From contig JADFLD010000154.1 of the NCBI GenBank assembly GCA_022564535.1, forward strand, positions 1 to 5,730: a DNA stretch of 5,730 bases, in the 5' to 3' direction. The notes beneath the pieces are model-generated. The model was not told the DNA's origin. It saw only the letters and a program-made list of their open reading frames with translations, and made no database searches. Made by a program: the position numbers and the translations under genes. The stretch is from Gemmatimonadota bacterium (GTDB lineage Bacteria; Gemmatimonadota; Gemmatimonadetes; Longimicrobiales; UBA6960). This document shows, piece after piece, positions 1 through 5,232 of this stretch (position 1 is the first letter of the stretch; the number at the start of each line of letters is the position of its first letter).

Positions 1-377
1 GGCGCACCGATCGAGAGCTCCACATAGAACAGGCGCTGGAGTCGATCGAATTCGGGCCCGTTCGAACGGGGGTGTTCGAGCCCGTTCGTACCGAGACACG
101 GGAGGGCGTGGTGGAGCGAGTGCTCGTTCAGTCTCCCCACTTCGCGATGTCGGAGCTCGCGGTGAGCACCGGGGCTCGAGAGACTCTCCCGACCGGTGAG
201 CCGGTGGTCCTGATGATCGTTCACGGGTGCGGAGTCGTGCGCTGGGGTGGCGACGGCGACCGCCGATTGATCGTCGGGCCGGGGCAGACGCTCTTGTTGC
301 CTAGCTCGGTCGCGGCGGCGACGCTCTACGGGGACGACGACATGACCGTGCTGAGGATCACGATTCCTATCGAATAA
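1..377 (+). CDS. manA: Mannose-6-phosphate isomerase, type I, C-terminal part (5' end outside window)
   Basis: Interconverts mannose 6-phosphate and fructose 6-phosphate in the cytoplasm, linking glycolysis to mannose and GDP-sugar synthesis. The reading frame is open from the left edge (first whole codon at position 3) to a TAA at 375-377, so about 124 C-terminal residues are visible. The first residues read RTDRELHIEQALESIEFGPV, which matches the segment joining the catalytic cupin to the C-terminal cupin in type I enzymes, normally 'RELHIE-AL--IDF'. The rest alternates beta strands and turns, with a Gly-rich turn before 'GPGQTLLLPSS', as in the family's small C-terminal domain. The zinc ligands lie upstream and cannot be seen. 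A GTG at 72 could be mistaken for a start, but the homology upstream shows it is internal. Residues 17-32 of the visible part contain a small tandem duplication (FGPVRTGV / FEPVRTET). I am confident of the family and less so of the substrate, because pyranose isomerase variants exist. Confidence 0.87.
   Translation, partial: RTDRELHIEQALESIEFGPVRTGVFEPVRTETREGVVERVLVQSPHFAMSELAVSTGARETLPTGEPVVLMIVHGCGVVRWGGDGDRRLIVGPGQTLLLPSSVAAATLYGDDDMTVLRITIPIE
51..98 (+). repeat. 24-bp in-frame tandem duplication inside manA
   Basis: Units 51-74 and 75-98 match at 17 of 24 positions by eye and encode FGPVRTGV and FEPVRTET. Unit 1 also contains a perfect 14-bp palindrome, CCCGTTCGAACGGG, at 57-70. The duplication sits in the linker before the C-terminal cupin and keeps the reading frame. 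Confidence 0.6.
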
Positions 378-407
378 GGATCGACAGAGTGCCGAGTGCG
401 GTCTCTC

Positions 408-451
408 CCCCGTGGTCGCCGCGTGGCACGTCGTCACGCACTACCACCGGG
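408..451 (+). terminator. Long imperfect stem-loop between manA and the ABC-F gene
   Basis: Three stacked arms can pair: 408-410 with 449-451 (3 bp), GTGGT 412-416 with ACCAC 443-447, and GCGTG 421-425 with CACGC 435-439, closing a 9-nt loop. No T-tract follows, so it is not a classical intrinsic terminator. It lies 30 nt after the manA stop. It could protect a 3' end, aid Rho-dependent termination, or act as a leader structure if the ABC-F promoter lies upstream. The pairing is visible; the role is inferred. Confidence 0.35.
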
Positions 452-515
452 CGCGCGGCAGATCCGTTGGAGTAGGCTCCGCCGCGACCAGGGCATCGAG
501 CCCTCGCATTTGCGG

Positions 516-530
516 TACATTCCGCGGCCA
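516..530 (+). promoter_or_regulatory. Possible -10 element placing the start point at the ABC-F ATG (leaderless)
   Basis: TACATT at 516-521 fits the TANNNT form of a -10 box and ends 8 nt before the ATG at 530, the distance expected for transcription starting at or next to the A of the start codon. No Shine-Dalgarno sequence is visible in the 20 nt before the ATG, which agrees with a leaderless message. No good -35 box is seen at the right spacing. GCGG 512-515 and CCGC 522-525 flank the TACATT as a short inverted repeat, so a small hairpin is the alternative reading. Confidence 0.25.
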
Positions 531-2491
531 TGATTTCCGTATCTAATCTCGCCAAGTCCTTCGGTGACCGGACGCTGTTCGCCAACGCCTCGTTCCAACT
601 GAACGCGGGTGAGCGGTACGGGTTGGTAGGCGCCAACGGATCCGGCAAGACGACGCTCCTCAACATCCTCTCGGGAAGCCTAGACGCGACCGATGGGCAG
701 GTCTCGATTCCGAAGTCGGTTCGCCTCGGCGTTCTGAGGCAGGACCACTTCCTATACGAGGAGCACGTGATTCTGGGCGTCGCGCTCATGGGCAACCCGG
801 AACTCTGGGATGCCATGGCGGAGAAGGAGGCGATGCTGGCCAGACCGGAGAAGGAATTCGACCCGGACCGGTTCTCCGAGCTGGAAGAGACGGTACAGCG
901 CTTCGACGGCTACGCCGCGGAAGCCAGAGCGGCGTCGATTCTGGAGGGGCTGGGGCTTCCCGCCGAGCTCCATCAGCACCGTCTCTCGACGCTATCGGGT
1001 GGATTCAAGCTCCGCGTCCTGTTGGCCCAGGTGCTCGCCTCCGTACCCGACGTCCTGCTGCTCGATGAGCCTACCAATCACCTGGACATCCTCTCGATTC
1101 GCTGGCTCGAGAAGTTCTTGCAGGCGTTTTCCGGGCCCGCCGTGGTGATCTCACACGATCACCGGTTTCTCGACAACGTGTCGACGCGGATTCTCGACGT
1201 GGACTACGGCACGGTCCAACAGTACCACGGCAACTACACCCATTTCGTCGGTGCCAAGATCGCCGACCGGGAACGTCGCGAGAAAGAGATCCACAATCGG
1301 AAGAGTGAGATCGCGCACCATCAGGACTTCGTGGATCGGTTCAAGGCGAAGGCGAGCAAGGCGCGTCAGGCTCAGAGCAAGCTGAGGCTCATCAAGAAGA
1401 AGGCGGACGCGCTGCAAGAGCTTCCAGGGAGCTCACGCCGATACCCCAAGTTCCGATTCGAACAGTGTCGCCCTAGCGGCCGCGAGGTGCTGAAGATTTC
1501 AGGCATCAGCAAAGCCTTCGGTGACAACCAAGTCCTTAGAGGCGTGAATCTGCGCGTGGAGCGAGGCGACCGCCTGGCGATCATGGGGCCGAACGGAATC
1601 GGCAAGTCCACTTTGCTGAAGATTCTGATGGGCGATCTCGAGGCAGACGAGGGGGAGGTCGAGTGGGGATACGAGACGCATCCTGGCTACTTCGAGCAAG
1701 ACAACAAGGAGCTGTTCAAGGACTCCAAGGAAACGACCGAGGAGTGGCTCTGGGGGTTCTGCCCCGGCAGGGATCGTGGTTTCGTCCGAGGGCAGATGGG
1801 ACTCATGCTCTTCTCGGGGGACGATGGTGAGAAGAAGGTGCGCGCCCTGTCGGGCGGTGAAGCAGCGCGGCTCGTCTTCAGCCGGCTGGCGCTCGATCGG
1901 CCGAACGTGCTGGTACTCGATGAGCCCACGAACCACCTGGACCTGGAGGCGATCGAGGCGCTCGTCATGGAGCTGCAGCGCTTCGAGGGGACGCTCATTT
2001 TCGTCTCACACGACCGGTGGTTCGTAAGCCGGCTCGCGACCCGCGTAGTCGAGATCAAGGCCGACGAGGTTCTCGACTACCAGGGGACGTACGAGGAATA
2101 CGTGCACTTCTGTGGCGACGACCACCTGGATTCGGACACGGTGATCCTCCGCGCTCGCCGGGAGAAGGGTGGAAAGGGGAAGAAGGCCAAGGGGTCGCGG
2201 AGAGCGAGCGAGGCGGCCGAGCCACCGCGATCACAAAGCGACATCGACAAGAAGGTGAAGAAGCTGCATCGTCGGCGCGATGAGTTGACGGTGACGATCG
2301 AAAGCACGGAAGCGAGAATCGCTGAGATCGACGCCCTGTTCTGCCAAGAAGGGTACTATGAGCGTACGCCCGGCGATCGAGTCTCGGCACTCGAGAAGGA
2401 GCGCGGCTCGTTACAGGGTGACGTCGAGCGTCAAGTCGAGCGGTGGTCGGACGTGGAGCGCCGGCTCGACGAGTTGAGCGCCGCACGCTAG
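530..2491 (+). CDS. ABC-F family ATPase, YbiT-like with Uup-like C-terminal coiled coil
   Basis: A soluble tandem ABC ATPase of the ABC-F class, which binds the ribosomal E site and relieves stalled or difficult translation; it is not a transporter, as no membrane segment is present. Site 1 has Walker A GANGSGKTT (34-42), Q71, signature LSGGFK (155-160), Walker B LLLDEPTNHLD (176-186) with catalytic E180, and H209. Site 2 has GPNGIGKST (353-361), Q390, LSGGEAAR (440-447), LVLDEPTNHLD (461-471) with E465, and H494. The basic helical linker, about 245-315, corresponds to the P-site tRNA interaction motif. The phrasing around residues 60-135 and 300-320 (LRQDHF, MGNPELW, FRFEQ) and the C-terminal 'YQGTYEEYVHF' resemble E. 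coli YbiT. Unlike YbiT (about 530 residues), this protein continues through a Lys/Arg-rich linker (540-575) into a coiled coil (572-650) resembling the Uup DNA-binding tail. The start has no clear ribosome binding site. It probably heads a unit with the next gene. An antibiotic-resistance role cannot be excluded but is not indicated. Confidence 0.93.
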   Translation: MISVSNLAKSFGDRTLFANASFQLNAGERYGLVGANGSGKTTLLNILSGSLDATDGQVSIPKSVRLGVLRQDHFLYEEHVILGVALMGNPELWDAMAEKEAMLARPEKEFDPDRFSELEETVQRFDGYAAEARAASILEGLGLPAELHQHRLSTLSGGFKLRVLLAQVLASVPDVLLLDEPTNHLDILSIRWLEKFLQAFSGPAVVISHDHRFLDNVSTRILDVDYGTVQQYHGNYTHFVGAKIADRERREKEIHNRKSEIAHHQDFVDRFKAKASKARQAQSKLRLIKKKADALQELPGSSRRYPKFRFEQCRPSGREVLKISGISKAFGDNQVLRGVNLRVERGDRLAIMGPNGIGKSTLLKILMGDLEADEGEVEWGYETHPGYFEQDNKELFKDSKETTEEWLWGFCPGRDRGFVRGQMGLMLFSGDDGEKKVRALSGGEAARLVFSRLALDRPNVLVLDEPTNHLDLEAIEALVMELQRFEGTLIFVSHDRWFVSRLATRVVEIKADEVLDYQGTYEEYVHFCGDDHLDSDTVILRARREKGGKGKKAKGSRRASEAAEPPRSQSDIDKKVKKLHRRRDELTVTIESTEARIAEIDALFCQEGYYERTPGDRVSALEKERGSLQGDVERQVERWSDVERRLDELSAAR

Positions 2492-2507
2492 CCCATCCTC
2501 ACACCGT

Positions 2508-2511
2508 GGAG
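2508..2511 (+). promoter_or_regulatory. Ribosome binding site for the small exported protein
   Basis: GGAG at 2508-2511 lies 8 nt before the ATG at 2520, a normal spacing. It supports 2520 over the second ATG two codons later at 2526. Confidence 0.5.
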
Positions 2512-2519
2512 CCCGGTCC

Positions 2520-3002
2520 ATGACGATGATCGCTCGCGCTGCCCTTGTCGCATTCGTACTCGCCCATGCCACCGCGACGCAGGCGGATGCACAGGTGGTG
2601 GGACAGGAACCAGCGGTTCTTCGGGGTGTCACGGCCGTAGACGCGCAGGTCGCCATAAGCTGGGTCGACGCGATTACCAAGGATGGCGGCCCGACGGAGA
2701 CACAGTACGAGGAGGCGTTCCTGAACCAATCCAAGGCCGGGCTCCGGCGGGGTGGTTTGACCATTAGCGAGACCGCGCCCAACTACCTCTTCTGCAGCAT
2801 CGCCTTGCTCTATGAGGATGACGGTCTGGTTTCAGCGGCTCAGTCGGTGGAGTACCACGAGATGATGGGACCCGACCAGCAGTGGGCGATCACGTGGACG
2901 AAAATGCAGGTGTTCACCGTGGGGCTTCAGAACTTCGGTGGGCAGGACGATGCCCAGTGGTGCGCGAGTGAGTTCCTCGAAGACTGGGACCAGCGAGGGT
3001 AG
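2520..3002 (+). CDS. Small exported protein of unknown function
   Basis: I do not recognise a named family. The 160-residue product opens with a clear signal peptide (Arg6, hydrophobic stretch 7-15, then HATATQADA) with a likely cleavage after A24 (ADA|Q), so the mature protein of about 136 residues should be periplasmic or secreted. There is no lipobox Cys and no further membrane segment. The mature part is acidic, with two cysteines, C92 (NYLFCS) and C148 (QWCASEF), that could form a disulfide. The alternating 'LFCSIALLYEDDGLVSAAQSVEYHE' region looks like two beta strands around a turn. The fold suggested is a small alpha/beta domain with helices at 41-77 and 142-156. The gene begins 28 bp after the ABC-F stop, so co-transcription is likely, but the cytoplasmic ABC-F and an exported protein have no obvious shared task. 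It ends 3 bp from the convergent SRPBCC gene. Confidence 0.8.
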   Translation: MTMIARAALVAFVLAHATATQADAQVVGQEPAVLRGVTAVDAQVAISWVDAITKDGGPTETQYEEAFLNQSKAGLRRGGLTISETAPNYLFCSIALLYEDDGLVSAAQSVEYHEMMGPDQQWAITWTKMQVFTVGLQNFGGQDDAQWCASEFLEDWDQRG

Positions 3003-3005
3003 CAC

Positions 3006-3449
3006 CTACTTCTCGGCTTCGAGCCGCTTCTTGAGCTTGGCGAGCGATGCCTTCACCTCGCGTTCGAATGTCGCGTCCAACATCCGTTGCGGCACGAACC
3101 TGAGCGCCCCCGACGCAGAGCCTTCGAAGGCGAGTGTCACTTTCGTGCCGCCGTCGACTTCTTGCCAACGGATGTCCGTCGTGGCGTCGAGGACGGAGTC
3201 CGCGGTGGTCACACATACGAGGCGCTGCTCGGGCTCGTAGATCTTCACCACGTAGGTGTTGACGAGCCTCTTCCCGAAGAACTCCGACACGTACCGCCTG
3301 CGCGTTCCGACCCCGGTCGACCCCGGCGGATCCTGTGTCGCTTCGACGAGGTTCGACTGCCATTCCCCCTCGCGGGTGATATCGCCCATGTAGGCGAACA
3401 CGTCGGCGATGGACCGACGGATGAGAATCGACTCTTCATGACTCGTCAT
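3006..3449 (-). CDS. SRPBCC (START-like, polyketide cyclase/dehydrase) family protein
   Basis: A single-domain cytoplasmic protein of 147 residues with no signal peptide. The N-terminus (ESILIRRSIADVFAYMGDITREGEWQ, residues 6-31) is the standard SRPBCC opening: strand 1, then the 'VFAYM-D---W' helix pair. It is followed by GVGTRR (46-51), a series of strands through 'VTLAFEGSA' (104-112), and the long C-terminal helix (about 121-145) that closes the hydrophobic pocket. Length and order match the Polyketide_cyc2 group. Members bind or transform hydrophobic ligands; the ligand here is unknown and no catalytic residues can be named. The start is ATG 3447-3449, the only plausible one. GAGGAG (3452-3457) is just 2 nt from it and AGGGG (3460-3464) is 10 nt away. 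A weak promoter, TAGACA (3519-3524) and CACAAT (3494-3499) with a long 19-nt spacer, is possible. It is probably monocistronic. Confidence 0.88.
   Translation of the reverse strand: MTSHEESILIRRSIADVFAYMGDITREGEWQSNLVEATQDPPGSTGVGTRRRYVSEFFGKRLVNTYVVKIYEPEQRLVCVTTADSVLDATTDIRWQEVDGGTKVTLAFEGSASGALRFVPQRMLDATFEREVKASLAKLKKRLEAEK
3014..3026. other. Short symmetric hairpin at the convergent gene ends
   Basis: CGGCT (3014-3018) and AGCCG (3022-3026) form a 5-bp stem with a TCG loop inside the last codons of the SRPBCC gene, 12 nt beyond the stop of the convergent gene. The + strand side is followed by CTTCTTG, a poor U-tract. It could weakly end the + transcript; the coding overlap may explain it equally well. 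Confidence 0.2.
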
Positions 3450-3631
3450 GACTCCTCTACCCCTGCGCTGGGTCGAACAGCTTTCTGTACGTGATTGTGA
3501 GGCCCCGATTCAGCGGTGTGTCTAGTCGCAACGGGTCGAACCCGCTCGCCTGATGGAGACGACAGTGAGGCTGGAACACCCTCCGGACGTCTTCGGGTCC
3601 GCAGCCGAGGTCGCCACCGGGACCCGACCGA
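3450..3631. other. 182-bp spacer between the SRPBCC and beta-repeat protein genes
   Basis: It holds an 8-bp inverted repeat next to the upstream gene's stop, a second short hairpin CGGGT/ACCCG (3532-3536 and 3540-3544), the SRPBCC ribosome binding region, and on the - strand an open frame ending in TAG at 3457-3459. No confident gene is present. Confidence 0.5.
3593..3627 (-). terminator. Stem-loop just after the beta-repeat protein gene
   Basis: TCGGGTCC (3593-3600) and GGACCCGA (3620-3627) form a perfect 8-bp inverted repeat with a 19-nt GC-rich loop that can pair further internally. On the - strand it begins 4 nt after the TAG at 3632-3634, where a transcript end is expected. No T-run follows, so it would act as a Rho-assisted end or a 3' protective structure. 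The inverted repeat is certain; the role is inferred from position. Confidence 0.42.
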
Positions 3632-4861
3632 CTACATGCAGACCTCGGCGGGCGTAACGAAGACTCGCTCTCCGTTCGCGTAGGTCTGCTCGTTCTCGTA
3701 CTCCATGCGGAATTCCTGCGTCTCTCCGTTGTCAAACTCCAGTACCAGACCCACGACCTGTCCGTTGGTGATCACGTACCATCGGCCTCGACCGTTACCT
3801 GTGCCGCCGGAGCTTCCGAACGCCCCTCCCACGTCGACGCTGACGGAGCTTTCATCACGCATGACGAACGATCGGTCCGAGCACAGGTAAATGTCGGTCC
3901 GGGCGCTGTACCCGCCGGCACTCCCGCTCGAGTAGCTGCTCATCGTCGTGAGCTTGCTTCCGGCCAGGAAGGACACCCACTCCTGCGCCTGCGGGTGGTT
4001 TTCCGTGAAGCCCGGGGCGAGTTCCCGGCCGGTGCTGGCCCGGCTGGGGGCACTTCCTCCGGATGGGGGAAAACCCGGACGTGCCCCTTGCTGGGCGCCG
4101 GCTCGGCCCAACCCCGCGGTCCGACCGAAGTCGCCCATGTTGCCGTTCTGCCGCCTGAGGTCGTACCGCGCTCCACCCGAGTAGACGAGCAGGCCACCAC
4201 TTTGGGGCTGCGCGGTCATCTCGTAAGAGCCGTCTGGGGACTGGATGACCCCCCGAATGCCGCTTGCCCCCCCCTGTGCCTGGACGGGATAGGCTACGCC
4301 GTCGACCGTCACCTGCCCTTGATACTGCCCGCCACCGCCTCGGAGTTGGAGGGTGACGTTGCCGTCGCTGAAGGTCCCCACATACGGATCGTAGGCACCG
4401 CCGGCCAGTGGATTGCCTCCCGCGAGTGGGTTGCCTCCCGCGAGTGGATTGCGCGTGCGGAGTGGATCGCCACCGATCGACCGCTGAGTGGTGAAGTCGA
4501 TCTCGGTGTAGTCGTCGTAGTTCGGCTGGCCCAGGACGTCCGTCTCGTAGAGCGTCAAGAACAACCCGCCGTCCCAGCGCTCCCCTTCGAAGAAGAGCGT
4601 GCCTTCGGTGCTGCGCATGGATCCGACCATCATGCCGTCCTCGACCCGACCCTCGACCTGGTAGCTGACCCCATTGCTCGTGAGCCGCCCTGTGACGGTC
4701 CCGTTTCCGAGTTCCTGGAGCACGAGCGTCATCGTGCCACCCGTGTCGTTCGGTACTGTGAACGTGCCCGTATATTGCTGAGCCGACAAAGGAAGGGTGC
4801 CGAGCGCGGCTGTTGCGACGCAGAGGGCGAGCAGAAGCGTCGGGGAGTGTCGGCGACGCAT
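3632..4861 (-). CDS. Secreted glycine-rich beta-repeat protein with a Cys-paired C-terminal domain
   Basis: Function unknown. The start is ATG at 4859-4861, giving 409 residues, because GGAGGT (4866-4871) sits 4 nt upstream; the GTG at 4865-4867 overlaps that ribosome binding site. An Arg-rich signal peptide (MRRRHSPTLLLALCVATAAL) ends near residue 27, at 'PLSAQQ'; the Cys in it lacks a proper lipobox. Two homologous beta-rich repeats follow. Repeat A is about 30-107 (YTGTF...TMTLVL...GNGTVTGRLTSNGVSYQV). Repeat B is about 160-237 (YVGTF...VTLQL...GQYQGQVTVDGVAYPV). Between them are four hexapeptides, DPLRTR and three NPLAGG (132-155). A flexible Gly/Pro/Ser stretch (238-285) leads to a C-terminal domain (288-409) with 'YLCSDRSFVM', a Ser/Gly-rich turn, 'GRWYVI', 'LVLEFDNGETQEFRMEY', 'TYANGERVFV' and a terminal AEVC. 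C327 and C408 could form a disulfide that pins the C-terminus. Similar repeats and C-terminal domains occur in unannotated exported proteins, to my memory. It is likely surface or periplasmic and transcribed alone. Confidence 0.85.
   Translation of the reverse strand: MRRRHSPTLLLALCVATAALGTLPLSAQQYTGTFTVPNDTGGTMTLVLQELGNGTVTGRLTSNGVSYQVEGRVEDGMMVGSMRSTEGTLFFEGERWDGGLFLTLYETDVLGQPNYDDYTEIDFTTQRSIGGDPLRTRNPLAGGNPLAGGNPLAGGAYDPYVGTFSDGNVTLQLRGGGGQYQGQVTVDGVAYPVQAQGGASGIRGVIQSPDGSYEMTAQPQSGGLLVYSGGARYDLRRQNGNMGDFGRTAGLGRAGAQQGARPGFPPSGGSAPSRASTGRELAPGFTENHPQAQEWVSFLAGSKLTTMSSYSSGSAGGYSARTDIYLCSDRSFVMRDESSVSVDVGGAFGSSGGTGNGRGRWYVITNGQVVGLVLEFDNGETQEFRMEYENEQTYANGERVFVTPAEVCM
4397..4468 (-). repeat. 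Four 18-bp units encoding NPLAGG-type hexapeptides
   Basis: Reading on the - strand, the units encode DPLRTR, NPLAGG, NPLAGG and NPLAGG. The inner units are nearly identical in DNA (18-bp period, 'TTGCCTCCCGCGAGTGG' on the + strand), so copy number may vary by slippage. They form a hinge between the two beta repeats of the secreted protein. Confidence 0.75.
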
Positions 4862-4865
4862 GGGC

Positions 4866-4871
4866 ACCTCC
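4866..4871 (-). promoter_or_regulatory. Strong ribosome binding site deciding the start of the beta-repeat protein
   Basis: GGAGGT on the - strand, 4 nt before ATG 4859-4861. The in-frame GTG at 4865-4867 overlaps this element, so it is unlikely to be the start; the protein begins MRRRHSP. Confidence 0.7.
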
Positions 4872-4907
4872 GTCCGGACTGAAGTGGGCGAGCATCACCC
4901 GATTACT

Positions 4908-4936
4908 ACGCTACCGGGCCCGCTCCGGCGTGGCAA
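4908..4936 (-). promoter_or_regulatory. Candidate sigma-70-type promoter for the beta-repeat protein gene
   Basis: TTGCCA (4931-4936, - strand) resembles -35 TTGACA at 5 of 6 bases. Seventeen bases later, TAGCGT (4908-4913) is a weak -10; the adjacent TAGTAAT (4902-4908) is an alternative at longer spacing. The start point would fall near 4901, giving an untranslated leader of about 40 nt that contains the strong ribosome binding site. Confidence 0.3.
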
Positions 4937-5008
4937 GAAACCGCCCGTCGCGACCGCTGCCTCGCGACCACGGTCACCGGAGCTGGCGAACACGTGCGCG
5001 TCTGCGGT

Positions 5009-5030
5009 GGCCGTCGCAGGATCGACGGCC
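5009..5030. repeat. Perfect 8-bp inverted repeat
   Basis: GGCCGTCG (5009-5016) and CGACGGCC (5023-5030) are separated by the 6-nt loop CAGGAT. It lies about 75 bp beyond the candidate -35 box of the left gene. It could be an RNA hairpin or an operator for a dimeric regulator; nothing decides between these. Confidence 0.45.
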
Positions 5031-5157
5031 GGCCCACCAACTCGCCGCGTTGAGGCCGATGCGCAGCACGGCTAAGCTCGTCGGCCCCTATGTCGAGGAC
5101 GAGGATTCGGGTCACGGACGGTATGCCCAGGGGGTGCCGAAGCGCGCATTCGCCGGT

Positions 5158-5183
5158 CGGGTCCACTCCTCTTTGGAGACCCG
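5158..5183 (+). other. Stem-loop just before the terminator-like hairpin
   Basis: CGGGTC (5158-5163) pairs with GACCCG (5178-5183). Inside, TCC (5167-5169) pairs with GGA (5175-5177) around a TCTTT loop, leaving CAC as a bulge. It lies 6 nt upstream of the next hairpin, so both could belong to one structured + strand RNA. Confidence 0.35.
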
Positions 5184-5189
5184 GTACGG

Positions 5190-5217
5190 CGCCTCGGCAT
5201 ACGCCGCGGCGGTTTTC
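5190..5217 (+). terminator. Intrinsic-terminator-like hairpin with a T4 tract
   Basis: CGCC (5190-5193) pairs with GGCG (5208-5211). After a T/C mismatch, CGGC (5195-5198) pairs with GCCG (5203-5206) around an ATAC loop. GTTTTC follows at 5212-5217. The T-run is short and is only on the + strand side. No confident + strand gene lies upstream within the region, so it may end a small RNA or block readthrough toward the gene at 5438. Confidence 0.38.
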
Positions 5218-5232
5218 GGCCGGTCATTTCCG

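Noticed and set aside
1499..1936. Antisense open frames inside the ABC-F gene, including this one and others up to about 150 codons
   Set aside because: The + strand frame carries all ABC motifs in order; the antisense frames show no domain and lie fully within it.
3532..3544. GGTTCGACCC on the - strand, resembling a tRNA T-loop
   Set aside because: The stem and loop sizes do not fit a T-arm, and no acceptor or anticodon arms are found nearby. It is only a short hairpin, CGGGT/ACCCG.
3995..4882. 295-codon + strand open frame opposite the secreted beta-repeat protein gene
   Set aside because: It mirrors the - strand gene, which has a signal peptide, duplicated domains and a strong ribosome binding site. 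The + frame's repetitive 'EWIASREW' stretch is just the NPLAGG repeat read on the other strand.
3855..4898. 347-codon - strand open frame overlapping the same gene
   Set aside because: Its composition is Arg/His/Pro-rich with no domain, typical of a GC-rich shifted frame of the real gene.
5202..5211. 10-bp perfect palindrome CGCCGCGGCG as a possible operator
   Set aside because: It is better explained as part of the terminator-like hairpin, and such GC-only palindromes are expected by chance in this composition.
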